A stretch of DNA of 64,000 nt from Thermosynechococcus sp. NK55a (GTDB lineage: Bacteria; Cyanobacteriota; Cyanobacteriia; Thermosynechococcales; Thermosynechococcaceae): assembly GCF_000505665.1 (NCBI RefSeq), contig NC_023033.1:1640313-1704312 (forward strand). Direction: 5' to 3'. The position numbers were made by a program, and so were the translations under genes. Below are positions 1 to 9,434 of this stretch, in pieces (within the stretch, counting starts at the first letter, position 1; every line of letters begins with the position of its first letter). A model generated the notes under the pieces. It had not been told where the DNA came from. It searched no databases and saw nothing but the letters and a program-made list of their open reading frames with translations.

Positions 1-28
1 ACGAAAAGTTTGCTTAAGGGATGGTGCT

Positions 29-1426
29 ATGGATGTGCTGCTGCGGCGGTTGGATTTGGAGGGCTGGCGAAGCCACAGTAGGGTGGGGCGGCTCTTGGGC
101 TTGCTTCAAGGGTGGCGGGAGAGGAGTTGGCTGGGGCGATGGCTGCCATCCTTTGGGGGGCTGTTGGTGGGATTGGTGCTGGTACTGGCGCCGCTGATGC
201 CGTCAGGGATGACTGGGATGCTGCTGGCGGCAGGGGGGGGATGTTGGTTGCTGTGGACGCTGGCAGGGGAACGGGAGGGCCGCTGGTCGGGGGTACACTT
301 GCTGGTGCTGCTGTATTGGGGAATTGCGCTGTTGGCAACGGTGTTGTCGCCGGTTCCTCGGGCAGCAATGGTGGGGTTGGGGAAGCTAACGTTGTACCTG
401 CTGTTTTTTGCGCTGGCGGAGCGAGTGATGCGCAATCAGCGGTGGCGATCGTGGGTGGTGACGGTCTATCTGCTGATGGCGTTAATGGTGAGTGTGGAGG
501 GGGTACGGCAGTGGATTTTTGGGGCGGAGCCGTTGGCGACGTGGACGGATCCAGAGTCGGCCTTGGCAAATGTGACACGGGTTTATAGCTTTTTGGGAAA
601 TCCAAATTTATTGGCGGGTTATTTGTTGCCGAGTGTGCCGTTGAGTGCGGCGGCGATCGCGGTGTGGCAAGGCTGGCTGCCAAAGCTGTTGGCGGCGGTG
701 ATGCTGGGGATGAATACAGCGAGCTTGATTTTGACGTTTAGCCGTGGTGGCTGGCTGGGGTTGGTTGCGGCAACGATCGCTGGGGTGGTGTTGCTGGGGA
801 TTTGGTTTTGGCCAAGGTTACCGCTGAAATGGCGTCGTTGGGGAGTGCCGACTATGGGGGGGCTGGCGATCGCCCTCTGTATTGGCACGATTGTGAGTGT
901 GCCGCCGCTGCGGGAGCGTGCCGCGAGTATTTTTGTTGCCAGAGGTGACAGTAGCAATAATTTCCGCATTAACGTTTGGATGGCAGTGCAGCAGATGATT
1001 TGGGCACGGCCTTGGCTGGGAATTGGTCCCGGCAATGTGGCGTTCAACCAAATCTATCCCCTGTATCAAGTGAACGTCCGCTTCACAGCCTTGGGAGCCT
1101 ATTCAATTTTTCTGGAAATTCTTGTGGAAGTTGGTTTCATTGGCTTTGGTGTCTTTCTCTGGTTATTGGCGGTGCTAGGCGATCGCGCCCGCCGTTGCTT
1201 TAAGGAGTTACAGGCAACAGCAAGCCCTCAGGGATTCTGGTTGATGGGCGCGATAGCAGCAATGATTGGCATGCTGACCCATGGGCTGGTGGATACGATT
1301 TGGTTCCGCCCAGAGGTGGCAACCCTGTGGTGGCTGATGGTGGCGATTGTGGCTAGCTTTACACCCTTAGAGAGCGGTACAGCAAACGGAACTTTTAACA
1401 ATCGCGATCCTGAGCCATCAAGGTAG
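29..1426 (+). CDS. ictB: IctB-like polytopic membrane protein (Wzy/O-antigen ligase superfamily)
   Basis: A 465-residue inner-membrane protein with about ten hydrophobic segments. The sequence follows cyanobacterial IctB from end to end as I remember it: a YSFLGNPNLLA segment, a TFSRGGWLG segment, and SSNNFRINVW followed by RPWLGIGPGNVAFN. Family length is about 467 residues. IctB was named as a putative bicarbonate transporter in Synechococcus 7942, but the fold is that of O-antigen ligases and polymerases, so the true substrate is uncertain. The 3' end overlaps the convergent zinc-ribbon gene by 32 bases. The first kilobase of the coding strand is strikingly G-rich at third positions and the last 370 bases are not. 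Confidence 0.85.
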   Translation: MDVLLRRLDLEGWRSHSRVGRLLGLLQGWRERSWLGRWLPSFGGLLVGLVLVLAPLMPSGMTGMLLAAGGGCWLLWTLAGEREGRWSGVHLLVLLYWGIALLATVLSPVPRAAMVGLGKLTLYLLFFALAERVMRNQRWRSWVVTVYLLMALMVSVEGVRQWIFGAEPLATWTDPESALANVTRVYSFLGNPNLLAGYLLPSVPLSAAAIAVWQGWLPKLLAAVMLGMNTASLILTFSRGGWLGLVAATIAGVVLLGIWFWPRLPLKWRRWGVPTMGGLAIALCIGTIVSVPPLRERAASIFVARGDSSNNFRINVWMAVQQMIWARPWLGIGPGNVAFNQIYPLYQVNVRFTALGAYSIFLEILVEVGFIGFGVFLWLLAVLGDRARRCFKELQATASPQGFWLMGAIAAMIGMLTHGLVDTIWFRPEVATLWWLMVAIVASFTPLESGTANGTFNNRDPEPSR

Positions 1427-1640
1427 GTATGGACTGGCGATCGCTAGGGTGATCCTGCCAGCCACAGTGGGAACAGTAACATTGACCTATCTTGAGCTGG
1501 GAGTGATGGATGGGTTGCCGGCAGGCGGGGCAACGGCCGGTGAAGTAGGGGTGGCGCATCAGCATCCGAATCTGCTCAACAGGGGAAAGATGACCAATCA
1601 GTTGCTCAAGACTGTTGGCAGGACTCTCTAGGGAAAACAT
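1395..1640 (-). CDS. Small zinc-ribbon-like hypothetical protein
   Basis: An 81-residue protein. Residues 37-40 form CPAC and residues 54-59 form C-x-C-x2-C, so five cysteines in two knuckles suggest a zinc ribbon. The N-terminal half (residues 10-33) looks helical. The ATG at 1640 is weakly preceded by AGGATT. It is convergent with ictB and overlaps its last 32 bases. Its 5' side faces the DnaA-box cluster, so its promoter probably lies within or next to the putative origin. I do not recognise the family. It could be a DNA- or RNA-binding accessory protein, but nothing in the sequence proves this. Confidence 0.6.
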   Translation of the reverse strand: MFSLESPANSLEQLIGHLSPVEQIRMLMRHPYFTGRCPACRQPIHHSQLKIGQCYCSHCGWQDHPSDRQSIPTLMAQDRDC

Positions 1641-1715
1641 CAGGGAATCCTAAAGAAACGTTCGTGCGGGTTGACAAAATCTCTTTTTTTCCAGTCTGAG
1701 GGCGATCGCTGGCAA

Positions 1716-1745
1716 GGGGAACCGTAGAAATACGGAGATCTCCCC
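1716..1745. repeat. Stem-loop CCGTA-GAAA-TACGG with outer GGGGA/TCCCC arms
   Basis: Bases 1722-1735 read CCGTA-GAAA-TACGG, a 5-bp stem closed by a GNRA-type tetraloop on the + strand. Outer arms GGGGA (1716-1720) and TCCCC (1741-1745) can extend the structure. The same core, in opposite orientation, occurs at 51935-51950. It lies just outside the DnaA-box cluster and in the 5' region of the minus-strand zinc-ribbon gene. Confidence 0.5.
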
Positions 1746-1754
1746 CCTCCAGCC

Positions 1755-2060
1755 TGTGGAAAACTCCGAAAAGCCTGTGGAAAATTCTGGGGAAAACCTG
1801 TGGAAAACCTCGGAAAAACTTTGAGAAACTGTGGAAATCTTTTTATTCTTTTTCCACCAAGATAATAGCCTGTGGAAAAACCCCCTACTTTTTCCACAAG
1901 TTTTCCACAGAGGGTAAGTGGCTCAAACCCGCTTGTAGAGAGCATTTCCGAAAAGTTTTCCACATTTCCACAGGCCCTACTACTACTATAAGAATTATTT
2001 AAATAATTTAGTAGTAGTAGATCTTAGATCCTAGATCTTAAACGGAATAAAATTTCCACA
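1755..2060. other. oriC: Candidate chromosomal replication origin (oriC): DnaA boxes, trinucleotide runs, AT-rich core
   Basis: Perfect copies of the cyanobacterial DnaA box TTTTCCACA or its complement lie at 1755-1763, 1776-1784, 1799-1807, 1871-1879, 1890-1898, 1901-1909 and 1956-1964. One-mismatch copies lie at 1830-1838, 1850-1858, 1964-1972 and 2052-2060. The left boxes point one way and the right ones the other. The box at 1964-1972 is followed by GGCC, then a CTA run (1977-1988), an AT-rich core centred on TATTTAAATA and a TAG run (2009-2020). Box, short GC linker, then CTA/TAG triplets is the arrangement of the bacterial basal unwinding system (DnaA-trio). Three 7-bp repeats TAGATCT/TAGATCC follow. 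dnaA and dnaN are not in the window, and function is inferred from motifs only. Confidence 0.72.
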
Positions 2061-2498
2061 GAGAAAAATAAAGATGTGATGGAGGTAACTTGGGGTTAGT
2101 TTGAAGGCGGGTTAGAGTTTGAGGAAATCATTGGTTGAGAGGATGGGGGGAGACTGAGAAACATGAGAAAACCAAGAGCGAGTAGTTGAGATGGCTAGAG
2201 GATCGGAACTTGTCAGCACTTGGGGAAAACGTTGGGGAATTTGGGGAAAACCTCAAAAAACTCTCACTTTAGGTTCAAAACGCCCTAATGAGGATCTGTT
2301 TGCGCCGCGAAAAAATTTTTTGGCCTGAGAATGGTCCAGAAGCCCCTAGAAGGGGGGCGATCGCCCCCGTGAGTAGGTTTCATCGTTGAACACATTCGAC
2401 TGCCCATAGAGGCGATTTTAGGAGGGGTTGTTGAGAAAACCTTGGGGCAGCCGTTTACCGATAGGATAGTCCAAGCAGCTATCGTCCTCAAACTTGCC
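2061..2498. other. Non-coding spacer right of the origin candidate
   Basis: I see no convincing gene here. It holds repeats of TTGGGGAAAAC (near 2220 and 2242) that differ by one base from the DnaA-box complement, so they may be weak or decayed boxes. An AAAAAATTTTTT palindrome lies near 2311-2322, and a perfect 16-bp palindrome at 2353-2368 embeds the HIP1 octamer. Minus-strand open frames across this region have no coding character. Confidence 0.4.
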
Positions 2499-3596
2499 AT
2501 GACACGCATTGTTACCCTCCTAGGAGGAACCCCAGAACAACAAACAGCGCTGGGTCTGGCCATTGCCCAGTGGTTTGCTGGTCAACAGCAGCAAACGTTA
2601 CTAGCGGTGCCGAGTCCAGCCACTTCCTTGCAATTCCTGATCGGCAGTTCAGAGCAGGTAATTGGTTGGCAACCCAAATTGCTATCCGAGAGATTGGCGA
2701 TCGCGGAGCTGCTGGCCACTGAAAGTCTTAACGCGGCATGGCAAGAACTCAACCGTTTAGTAGAACCCTATTTGCCCCAAGAGCTGGTGGGTAAAGTTTA
2801 TGCGGCGGAATTGGTGATCTTGCCGGGGATGGACACCTTACTCACATTGAATGCCCTGCGTGTGCACTACAGCAGCGGCGAGTACGATGTGATCGTCTAT
2901 GCTGGGGGCAACAGTCAGGATACACTGCGGCTGATTGGTTTGCCCCAAGGGTTAGCGTGGTACTATCGACGATTTCAACGTTTGTTGGATCAACTGGATC
3001 TGAACGCGATCGCGAACGCTATTGGCGGACCGATCGCCAGCGCAATTATGGCTGCCAACATTGACACGCAAAAAGTTCGAGAGCGCTTTGCTGAGGCGAA
3101 AGAGTGGGTCGATCGCGGGGTGAAAATTGCCGCAGATCCTCAGCGCCTATCCGTGTATCTGCTCACGGATACCACAGCGATCTCAACCGCACAAACCCAA
3201 TGGTTATGGGGCAGTGCCCAACAGGTGAATGTGCCTATTTCTGAGGTCTTTTGCATGGGGGAACCCACACCAGAAGTCAGCCGCACGTTTGCACCGCTAC
3301 GCATTTCAGCTCTTCCTAAAGACTGGAGCAACTGGCAACGTCTTGTTTCCTATCTTCCGGACTTGAATCAGCTAGGAGTGGCACCGGCTCCCCATGAGTT
3401 TGATGAGACGCAGCAACAGGTACGCATTTTCCTACCAGGATTTCGCAAAGAGCAGGTGAAACTTAGCGAGTTTAGTGGGGAACTGACGGTGGAAGCTGGC
3501 GATCAGCGACGCCACATTGAACTGCCCCCTAGCCTCAAGGGCAAACCCGTTCGCGGGGGTAAATTTGAAGCCCCCTACTTGATCGTCAGTTTCTAA
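2499..3596 (+). CDS. ArsA/Get3-like protein with degenerate P-loop and C-terminal HSP20-like domain
   Basis: A 365-residue protein. The N-terminus has the beta-strand/turn layout of ArsA/Get3 (anion-transporting) ATPases, but where family members have GKGGVGKT this protein reads LLGGTPEQQTALG, so the Walker A Lys and Thr are missing. Residues around 125-160 (DVIVYAGGNSQDTLRLIGLP) match the switch region of the family. The last 65 residues form an all-beta domain like the ArsA_HSP20 module of cyanobacterial ArsA homologues. ATG at 2499 is chosen because the family match begins there; an upstream TTG at 2442 is in frame. It is convergent with hisD, 6 bases away. The role is unknown; ATP hydrolysis looks unlikely. 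Confidence 0.75.
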   Translation: MTRIVTLLGGTPEQQTALGLAIAQWFAGQQQQTLLAVPSPATSLQFLIGSSEQVIGWQPKLLSERLAIAELLATESLNAAWQELNRLVEPYLPQELVGKVYAAELVILPGMDTLLTLNALRVHYSSGEYDVIVYAGGNSQDTLRLIGLPQGLAWYYRRFQRLLDQLDLNAIANAIGGPIASAIMAANIDTQKVRERFAEAKEWVDRGVKIAADPQRLSVYLLTDTTAISTAQTQWLWGSAQQVNVPISEVFCMGEPTPEVSRTFAPLRISALPKDWSNWQRLVSYLPDLNQLGVAPAPHEFDETQQQVRIFLPGFRKEQVKLSEFSGELTVEAGDQRRHIELPPSLKGKPVRGGKFEAPYLIVSF

Positions 3597-3602
3597 GGCT
3601 TG

Positions 3603-4898
3603 CTAAGGTTCAAGGCGCAGACGCACGGAGTCGCGGTGGGAAATCAGGCCTTCCGTTTCAGCGAGAGTCATGACTGCTCCCCCCTGTTTGCGTAAGGCAG
3701 CAGGGGTGTATTGAATAATACTGGAGTGTTTCAAGAAGGTTTCTACGCCCAAGGCAGAAGCATAGCGGGCAGCACCAGAAGTAGGCAGAGTGTGATTCGG
3801 GCCCGCCAGATAGTCGCCAACCGCTTCAGGGGTAGAATAGCCCAGGAAAATGGCACCAGCATGGCGCACCTGATCGACAAGGCTCCAAGGGTCTTCAACT
3901 TCCAGTTCTAGATGCTCTGGAGCAAAGCTATTGGACAGCTCGATTGCCTGTTCGAGGGTTTCAACAATACCAATGAGGCCGTAGTGGGCGATCGCCTTCT
4001 CAGTGAGGACACGGCGGGGATGGTCAGCCAACTGTTCATTCACGGCTGTTACAACTGCATTGGCAAGGGAAAGACTCGGTGTAAGCAAAATGGCCGCTGC
4101 AAGGGGATCATGTTCCGCTTGAGCCAGCAGATCAGCCGCAATCTGAGTAGGATGGGCTGCCTCATCAGCAATGATTAAGACCTCTGAGGGCCCTGCAAGG
4201 GAGTCAATGCCAACGCGGCCATAGACCTGCTTTTTGGCAAGCATCACATACAGGTTTCCCGGCCCAGTGATGACGTCCACCCGGGGAATTGTTTCTGTGC
4301 CATAGGCAAGGGCGGCAATGGCTTGGGCGCCACCCACGCGATAAATCTCTTGAATTCCGGCTTCTTGGGCGGCAACAAGAACCGCAGGGTTAATGCCTTT
4401 GCCTTGACCGGGGGGCGTGACCATGACAATCCGCTGCACACCGGCCACCTGAGCGGGAATGGCATTCATTAAAACCGTACTCGGATAGGCCGCCCGTCCT
4501 CCCGGCACATAAAGTCCGGCAGCATCAACGGCAGTGTAGCGTTTGCCTAGGATAACGCCATCCTCGCCAAATTGCACCCAACTTTTAGGCACTCGCTGGC
4601 GGTGAAAGGCTTCAATTTGTTGCTTGGCGAGGCGAATTGCATCTAGGAGTTCTTTGGACACCTGTTGGTAAGCGGCATCCAGTTCATCCCCTTTCACCCG
4701 TAATGTTTCGGGGGTGAGGTCAATGTGATCAAACTGGGCGGTGTACTCAATCAGGGCGCGATCGCCTTCCTTGGCCACACGGCGCAAAATTGCCTCAACG
4801 GTAGCCTGTTGTTCGCTCATCTCCCCGCTATCGGTGCGATCGCAAATGCGGCGTAGTTCAGCGCGTAGGTCTGTTAACTGGGTAATGATCCGCAACAT
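3603..4898 (-). CDS. hisD: Histidinol dehydrogenase
   Basis: A cytosolic zinc enzyme that catalyses the last two steps of histidine synthesis, L-histidinol to L-histidine with two NAD+. At 431 residues it has the family's usual length. Diagnostic segments are VGGAQAIAALAYGT, VDVITGPGNLYV and the signature AGPSEVLIIADE followed by HPTQIAADLLAQAEHDP with the catalytic Glu/His region. The C-terminal half carries APEHLELEVED and the GPNHTLPT segment. It stands alone here, convergent with the ArsA-like gene, and no other his gene lies nearby, which is usual in cyanobacteria where his genes are dispersed. Confidence 0.97.
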   Translation of the reverse strand: MLRIITQLTDLRAELRRICDRTDSGEMSEQQATVEAILRRVAKEGDRALIEYTAQFDHIDLTPETLRVKGDELDAAYQQVSKELLDAIRLAKQQIEAFHRQRVPKSWVQFGEDGVILGKRYTAVDAAGLYVPGGRAAYPSTVLMNAIPAQVAGVQRIVMVTPPGQGKGINPAVLVAAQEAGIQEIYRVGGAQAIAALAYGTETIPRVDVITGPGNLYVMLAKKQVYGRVGIDSLAGPSEVLIIADEAAHPTQIAADLLAQAEHDPLAAAILLTPSLSLANAVVTAVNEQLADHPRRVLTEKAIAHYGLIGIVETLEQAIELSNSFAPEHLELEVEDPWSLVDQVRHAGAIFLGYSTPEAVGDYLAGPNHTLPTSGAARYASALGVETFLKHSSIIQYTPAALRKQGGAVMTLAETEGLISHRDSVRLRLEP

Positions 4899-5537
4899 GG
4901 TCGTTCACGTAGGCGAGGCAGAGAGTAGGGTCAAGGTTAAAAAACCTTAATCAACCCTATCAATAGCTTACAGTGATTTTCCAATTACGGGGGCGGGCTT
5001 AGGCTGACCAACAACGGCTGCTTGGAGCAAGATCACGATTCACAATACTGCCCCTTCAGAGTTCGCACCAGGTGGCCGAGGCAGCTAATTCTCATCCAGG
5101 GCTTGTTCAAGGGTAAATTCGGGGGCTTCAGGAATCGAATGGGGATTCATCCCAGGGGTGCTGAGAAAGAGTTTTCTGCCATTGCGATATTGTTTGATGA
5201 AAACTTCCGGCAAAAAAGATATCAGGATAGAGCTGGCTTTGAGTATTTCCTGAATGAGCAATCCAAAATTCAATTCGTCTCAATTCGTCACTTCTGGTTG
5301 CCAACCTCGCAGCCAGTATTCCCGTTTTGTATCCCAGTATAGAATTTTGAGGGGTGCTCACAAAGTTGCATGAAATAGCTAGCGTCGCCGATTTTGCACT
5401 GCCTAAGCTCTCAATCTCTTCAATTCAATTTTCCACATCATATCTCTTTTCTTTAGTTGATTAGTTTTTAGTTGATTAGTTCAGCAACGGTTTCATTGAG
5501 CCCAAGACAATCGTCGGTCCCATAAAGAAGTTGAGTC
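4899..5537. other. Gene-poor spacer between hisD and ruvB
   Basis: About 640 bases without an intact gene I can support. The middle holds a possible decayed minus-strand ORF (5085-5361). A 13-bp direct repeat TTTAGTTGATTAG lies at 5452-5464 and 5467-5479, in an AT-rich stretch downstream of ruvB. I see no RNA gene. Confidence 0.5.
5085..5361 (-). pseudogene. Possible decayed ORF of unknown family
   Basis: Two overlapping minus-strand frames (5361-5128 and 5273-5085) look like parts of one broken reading frame. In the frame of the second, translation reads through an in-frame TGA near 5282: upstream are Trp/Tyr-rich residues (YWDTKREYWLRGW), downstream LLIQEILKASS and LPEVFIKQYRNGRKLFLSTP, ending in FTLEQALDEN. 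The composition looks protein-like but I recognise no family. It could equally be chance open frame in a spacer. Confidence 0.25.
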
Positions 5538-6626
5538 TTAAGACGAGGTGTCATAGGGACTAGATAACAATGGCAACTGGTTTTCTGGTGCAGTATAGCC
5601 TAGATGTTGCCAAGCGCGGGGAGTGGCGACTCGACCTCGGGGTGTCCGCTGCAGATAGCCCATCTGGAGAAGGTAGGGTTCGTAGACCTCTTCGATGGTT
5701 TGCACATCCTCGCCTGTGGTGGCGGCAAGGGTTTCAATTCCCACTGGCCCCCCTTGATAGGACTCAATCATCACCCTGAGGAGGCGGCGATCGCTCCCAT
5801 CCAACCCTGCTGGATCCACATGCAGCAGTTCCAGGGCAGCCCTAGCCACATCCAGCGTAATCCTGCCATCGTGCTTCACAGCCGCATAGTCCCGTACCCG
5901 CTTGAGAAGCCGCAGGGCAATGCGGGGCGTACCGCGACTGCGCCGGCCAATTTCTAGAGCCGCTTCAGGAGTAATGGGGGTTTGCAAGAGGCCTGCCCCC
6001 CGCTGGACAATCTGCTGGAGTTCTTCGGGATAATAAAAGCGTAACCGCTGCACCAAGCCAAAGCGATCGCGCAAGGGCGAGGTCAAAGCCCCAGCACGGG
6101 TGGTTGCTCCCACAAGGGTAAAGCGATTGAGTTTGAGTCGTCGTGTGCGTGCCGTTTGCTGTTTTCCCACCGTCAGATCAAGGTAAAAATCTTCCATAGC
6201 TGGATAGAGGAGTTCCTCGGTCATGCGGGAGAGGCGGTGAATCTCATCAATAAAGAGGATATCCCCCGCTTGCAGGTTCACCAGCAGACCCACAATGTCG
6301 CGGGGGCGTTCCAACGCTGGGGCACTGGTCACTTTACAGTTGACCCCCATTTCTGCCGCCAAGATCAAGGCAATGGTGGTTTTGCCTAAGCCCGGCGGGC
6401 CATAAAGCAGCAGGTGATCAAGGGGTTCTTGGCGTGTCTTTGCTGCCTGGACGGCAATGTGCAGGATATCCTTTAGTTCCTGCTGGCCAATGTAGTCCTG
6501 TAAAGAGTGAGGACGTAAGGAGTCCTCAGCCAGGGAGTACTGTTCCTCTGGGGTGGGTTGATTGGAGAGCACGGAAGGGGGGCGCGATCGCTCTGGCGGT
6601 GAATTTTGCGACGAAATAATCGCCAT
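5538..6626 (-). CDS. ruvB: Holliday junction branch-migration helicase RuvB
   Basis: The AAA+ motor of the RuvAB complex, which drives branch migration of Holliday junctions in recombination repair. Walker [10 protein letters not shown] lies near residues 76-84, Walker [11 protein letters not shown] near 122-131, sensor 1 GATTRAG and an arginine-finger region SPLRDRFG follow, and the C-terminal winged helix includes [11 protein letters not shown] and a typical [16 protein letters not shown] end. ATG at 6626 (MAIISSQ) is preferred over an in-frame start six codons upstream. It lies 21 bases downstream of ilvC on the same strand, so co-transcription is likely. Confidence 0.97.
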   Translation of the reverse strand: MAIISSQNSPPERSRPPSVLSNQPTPEEQYSLAEDSLRPHSLQDYIGQQELKDILHIAVQAAKTRQEPLDHLLLYGPPGLGKTTIALILAAEMGVNCKVTSAPALERPRDIVGLLVNLQAGDILFIDEIHRLSRMTEELLYPAMEDFYLDLTVGKQQTARTRRLKLNRFTLVGATTRAGALTSPLRDRFGLVQRLRFYYPEELQQIVQRGAGLLQTPITPEAALEIGRRSRGTPRIALRLLKRVRDYAAVKHDGRITLDVARAALELLHVDPAGLDGSDRRLLRVMIESYQGGPVGIETLAATTGEDVQTIEEVYEPYLLQMGYLQRTPRGRVATPRAWQHLGYTAPENQLPLLSSPYDTSS

Positions 6627-6647
6627 CGTTGCCCCCCAGGGCAAAGC

Positions 6648-7670
<1,023 letters not shown>

Positions 7671-7791
7671 TCAGCAGGTCGTTATTATTTCTCTACCATA
7701 TTGGCAGAACAAATAAAGCCCTCCCCACAGGAATAGGGTGGAATAGGCCCTATCAAAGGTTTGTGAAAAGGGCGAAGTACCGCCTCGGGAG

Positions 7792-8076
7792 TTAGCGATT
7801 ACGGGAATAACGATTGTTGCCACCGCCCATGGCTTCGCGGGGACGTGCTTTGTTGACTTTGAGTTGCCGTCCCATCCACTCGGCACCGTCGAGATCGGCG
7901 ATCGCCGCGTCTTCTTCAGCATCGCTGGACATTTCTACAAAACCAAACCCCCGCTTACGGCCTGTTTCCCGATCTACGGGTAAATAGACTTGTTTGACGG
8001 AACCGTACTCGGCAAAAACGGCCTCTAGGTCTTCCTGGGTAGCCGTGTAGGAAAGGTTGCCGACATAAATAGACAT
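7792..8076 (-). CDS. RRM-type RNA-binding protein (cyanobacterial Rbp)
   Basis: A 94-residue single-RRM protein. RNP2 is IYVGNLSY (residues 3-10) and RNP1 is RGFGFVEM (42-49), followed by a short Gly/Asn/Arg tail (GGGNNRYSRNR). This is the short glycine-poor tail class of cyanobacterial Rbp proteins, several of which are cold-induced in other species. ATG at 8076 begins the RRM; an in-frame extension upstream to 8217 has no similarity and lies in the leader. The gene is divergent from mnmA with about 230 bases between starts, fitting the long leaders known for rbp genes. Confidence 0.93.
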   Translation of the reverse strand: MSIYVGNLSYTATQEDLEAVFAEYGSVKQVYLPVDRETGRKRGFGFVEMSSDAEEDAAIADLDGAEWMGRQLKVNKARPREAMGGGNNRYSRNR

Positions 8077-8310
8077 AATCTGATCTGCTCCAAAGCAAAA
8101 ATTGAACCCTGTGTTGACGTTGACTTCGGAGAGACGACTGTCACGTAACCAACCTTCCCTAAAACCGAACTCAAGAATCGCTCTACTTAAGAAACTCAAG
8201 CGGCGATTACTCGCCAACCTTGTCTCCTGATTATAGCTGATTGCGATGGCCTGTGTTGCGAAAGTAGGAATGCTACCCTAAAAGAGGTGGATTTTTTGTG
8301 AATCTTAACA
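8077..8310. promoter_or_regulatory. Divergent rbp/mnmA intergenic region, probable long rbp leader
   Basis: A 234-base region between two divergent starts. The rbp side is expected to hold a long 5' untranslated leader, as in other cyanobacterial cold-regulated rbp genes. I see no firm -35/-10 pair and did not identify a defined cold-box element, so this call rests on spacing and family knowledge. Confidence 0.35.
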
Positions 8311-9420
8311 ATGTCCGACTTACCGGCGGTTGTTGTCGGCCTTTCCGGCGGTGTGGATAGTTCCGTTGCCATTGCCAGCCTCAAAGCGCAAGGGTACCCC
8401 GTTGTGGGTCTGACGCTCTGGCTGATGAAGGGGAAGGGGCAGTGCTGCTCTGAGGGGCTAGTGGATGCGGCGCGCCTTTGTGAGGAGCTGGGAGTCCCTC
8501 ACCACATCGTGGATAGCCGCGAACTTTTTGAGAAATATATTGTGAACTATCTGATCAGTGGTTATGCCAGTGGGGTTACACCGCTACCCTGTTCCCAATG
8601 CAACCGTTTGGTGAAGTTTGGACCGATGCTGGCCTATAGCCGGGAGCAACTGGGGATTGACTACATTGCTACGGGTCACTATGCCCAAGTGAAATACAAT
8701 CCCACCAGCGATCGCTATGAACTGTGGCGAGCTGTGGATCGTCATAAGGATCAAAGTTACTTTCTCTATGATCTGCCCCAAGAGATTCTAGCTCATGTGC
8801 TTTTCCCCCTCGGTCAGCAAACCAAGGCCGAGACCCGTTCCCTTGCGGCGCAGTATGGTCTGCACACGGCCAGTAAGCCGGAAAGCCAAGATCTCTGCCT
8901 GATTGAAGCCCATGGATCCATGCGCCAATTCTTGGATCGGTATCTGCCCAGTCAGCGGGGGGAGATTGTGGATGTCCATGGACGGGTGCTGGGGTACCAT
9001 CAGGGGATTCACCACTATACGATTGGCCAGCGCAAAGGCTTGGGAATCGCCGCACCTGAGCCCCTGTATGTGGTGGCTGTGGATCGGGAACACAATCGTG
9101 TTATTGTGGGCGATCGCACCACCGCCGTCCGGCGTGAGTGTACCGTGGCACAGGTGAACTGGGTCTCGATACCACCTCCTAAAGAACCGATGACAGCCAC
9201 AGTGCAAATTCGCTATCGCACCCCCCCTGTGCCGGTGACTATCATTCCCGACGCCAATGCTGAACAGGTACAATTGGAGTTTGCTGAACCGCAATTTGGG
9301 GTAACGCCGGGGCAAGCGGCGGTTTGGTATGCGGGCGATCGCCTGTTGGGGGGCGGTATTATCCAGCCCTTTGCAACACCGACACCGCACCCCCTAGAAG
9401 CAACAGCCACCCACGTTTGA
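8311..9420 (+). CDS. mnmA: tRNA-specific 2-thiouridylase MnmA
   Basis: Thiolates U34 of tRNA-Lys, -Glu and -Gln using ATP and persulfide sulfur. 369 residues. The PP-loop GLSGGVDSS lies at residues 10-18. The cysteine pair near residues 94 and 97 (PCSQCN) and the second catalytic Cys in SQDLCLIE (about 197) are present, as is [10 protein letters not shown] of the central domain. The C-terminal beta domain ends in a 20-residue tail. rpoZ follows 15 bases downstream. Confidence 0.96.
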   Translation: MSDLPAVVVGLSGGVDSSVAIASLKAQGYPVVGLTLWLMKGKGQCCSEGLVDAARLCEELGVPHHIVDSRELFEKYIVNYLISGYASGVTPLPCSQCNRLVKFGPMLAYSREQLGIDYIATGHYAQVKYNPTSDRYELWRAVDRHKDQSYFLYDLPQEILAHVLFPLGQQTKAETRSLAAQYGLHTASKPESQDLCLIEAHGSMRQFLDRYLPSQRGEIVDVHGRVLGYHQGIHHYTIGQRKGLGIAAPEPLYVVAVDREHNRVIVGDRTTAVRRECTVAQVNWVSIPPPKEPMTATVQIRYRTPPVPVTIIPDANAEQVQLEFAEPQFGVTPGQAAVWYAGDRLLGGGIIQPFATPTPHPLEATATHV

Positions 9421-9434
9421 GGAAAGGACCAACC

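Noticed and set aside
27-683. A Pro/Ala/Ser/Thr-rich minus-strand frame opposite ictB
   Set aside because: The rich composition comes from complementing a G-rich gene; ictB on the + strand is certain.
1640-1963. A 107-residue minus-strand frame through the DnaA boxes
   Set aside because: Its repeating FPQAF/FSTGFPQ residues are translations of the box repeats. No family resemblance and no ribosome-binding site.
5022-5342. A 106-residue plus-strand frame in the hisD-ruvB spacer
   Set aside because: No family, no good start signal, and it runs opposite the more protein-like minus-strand frames there.
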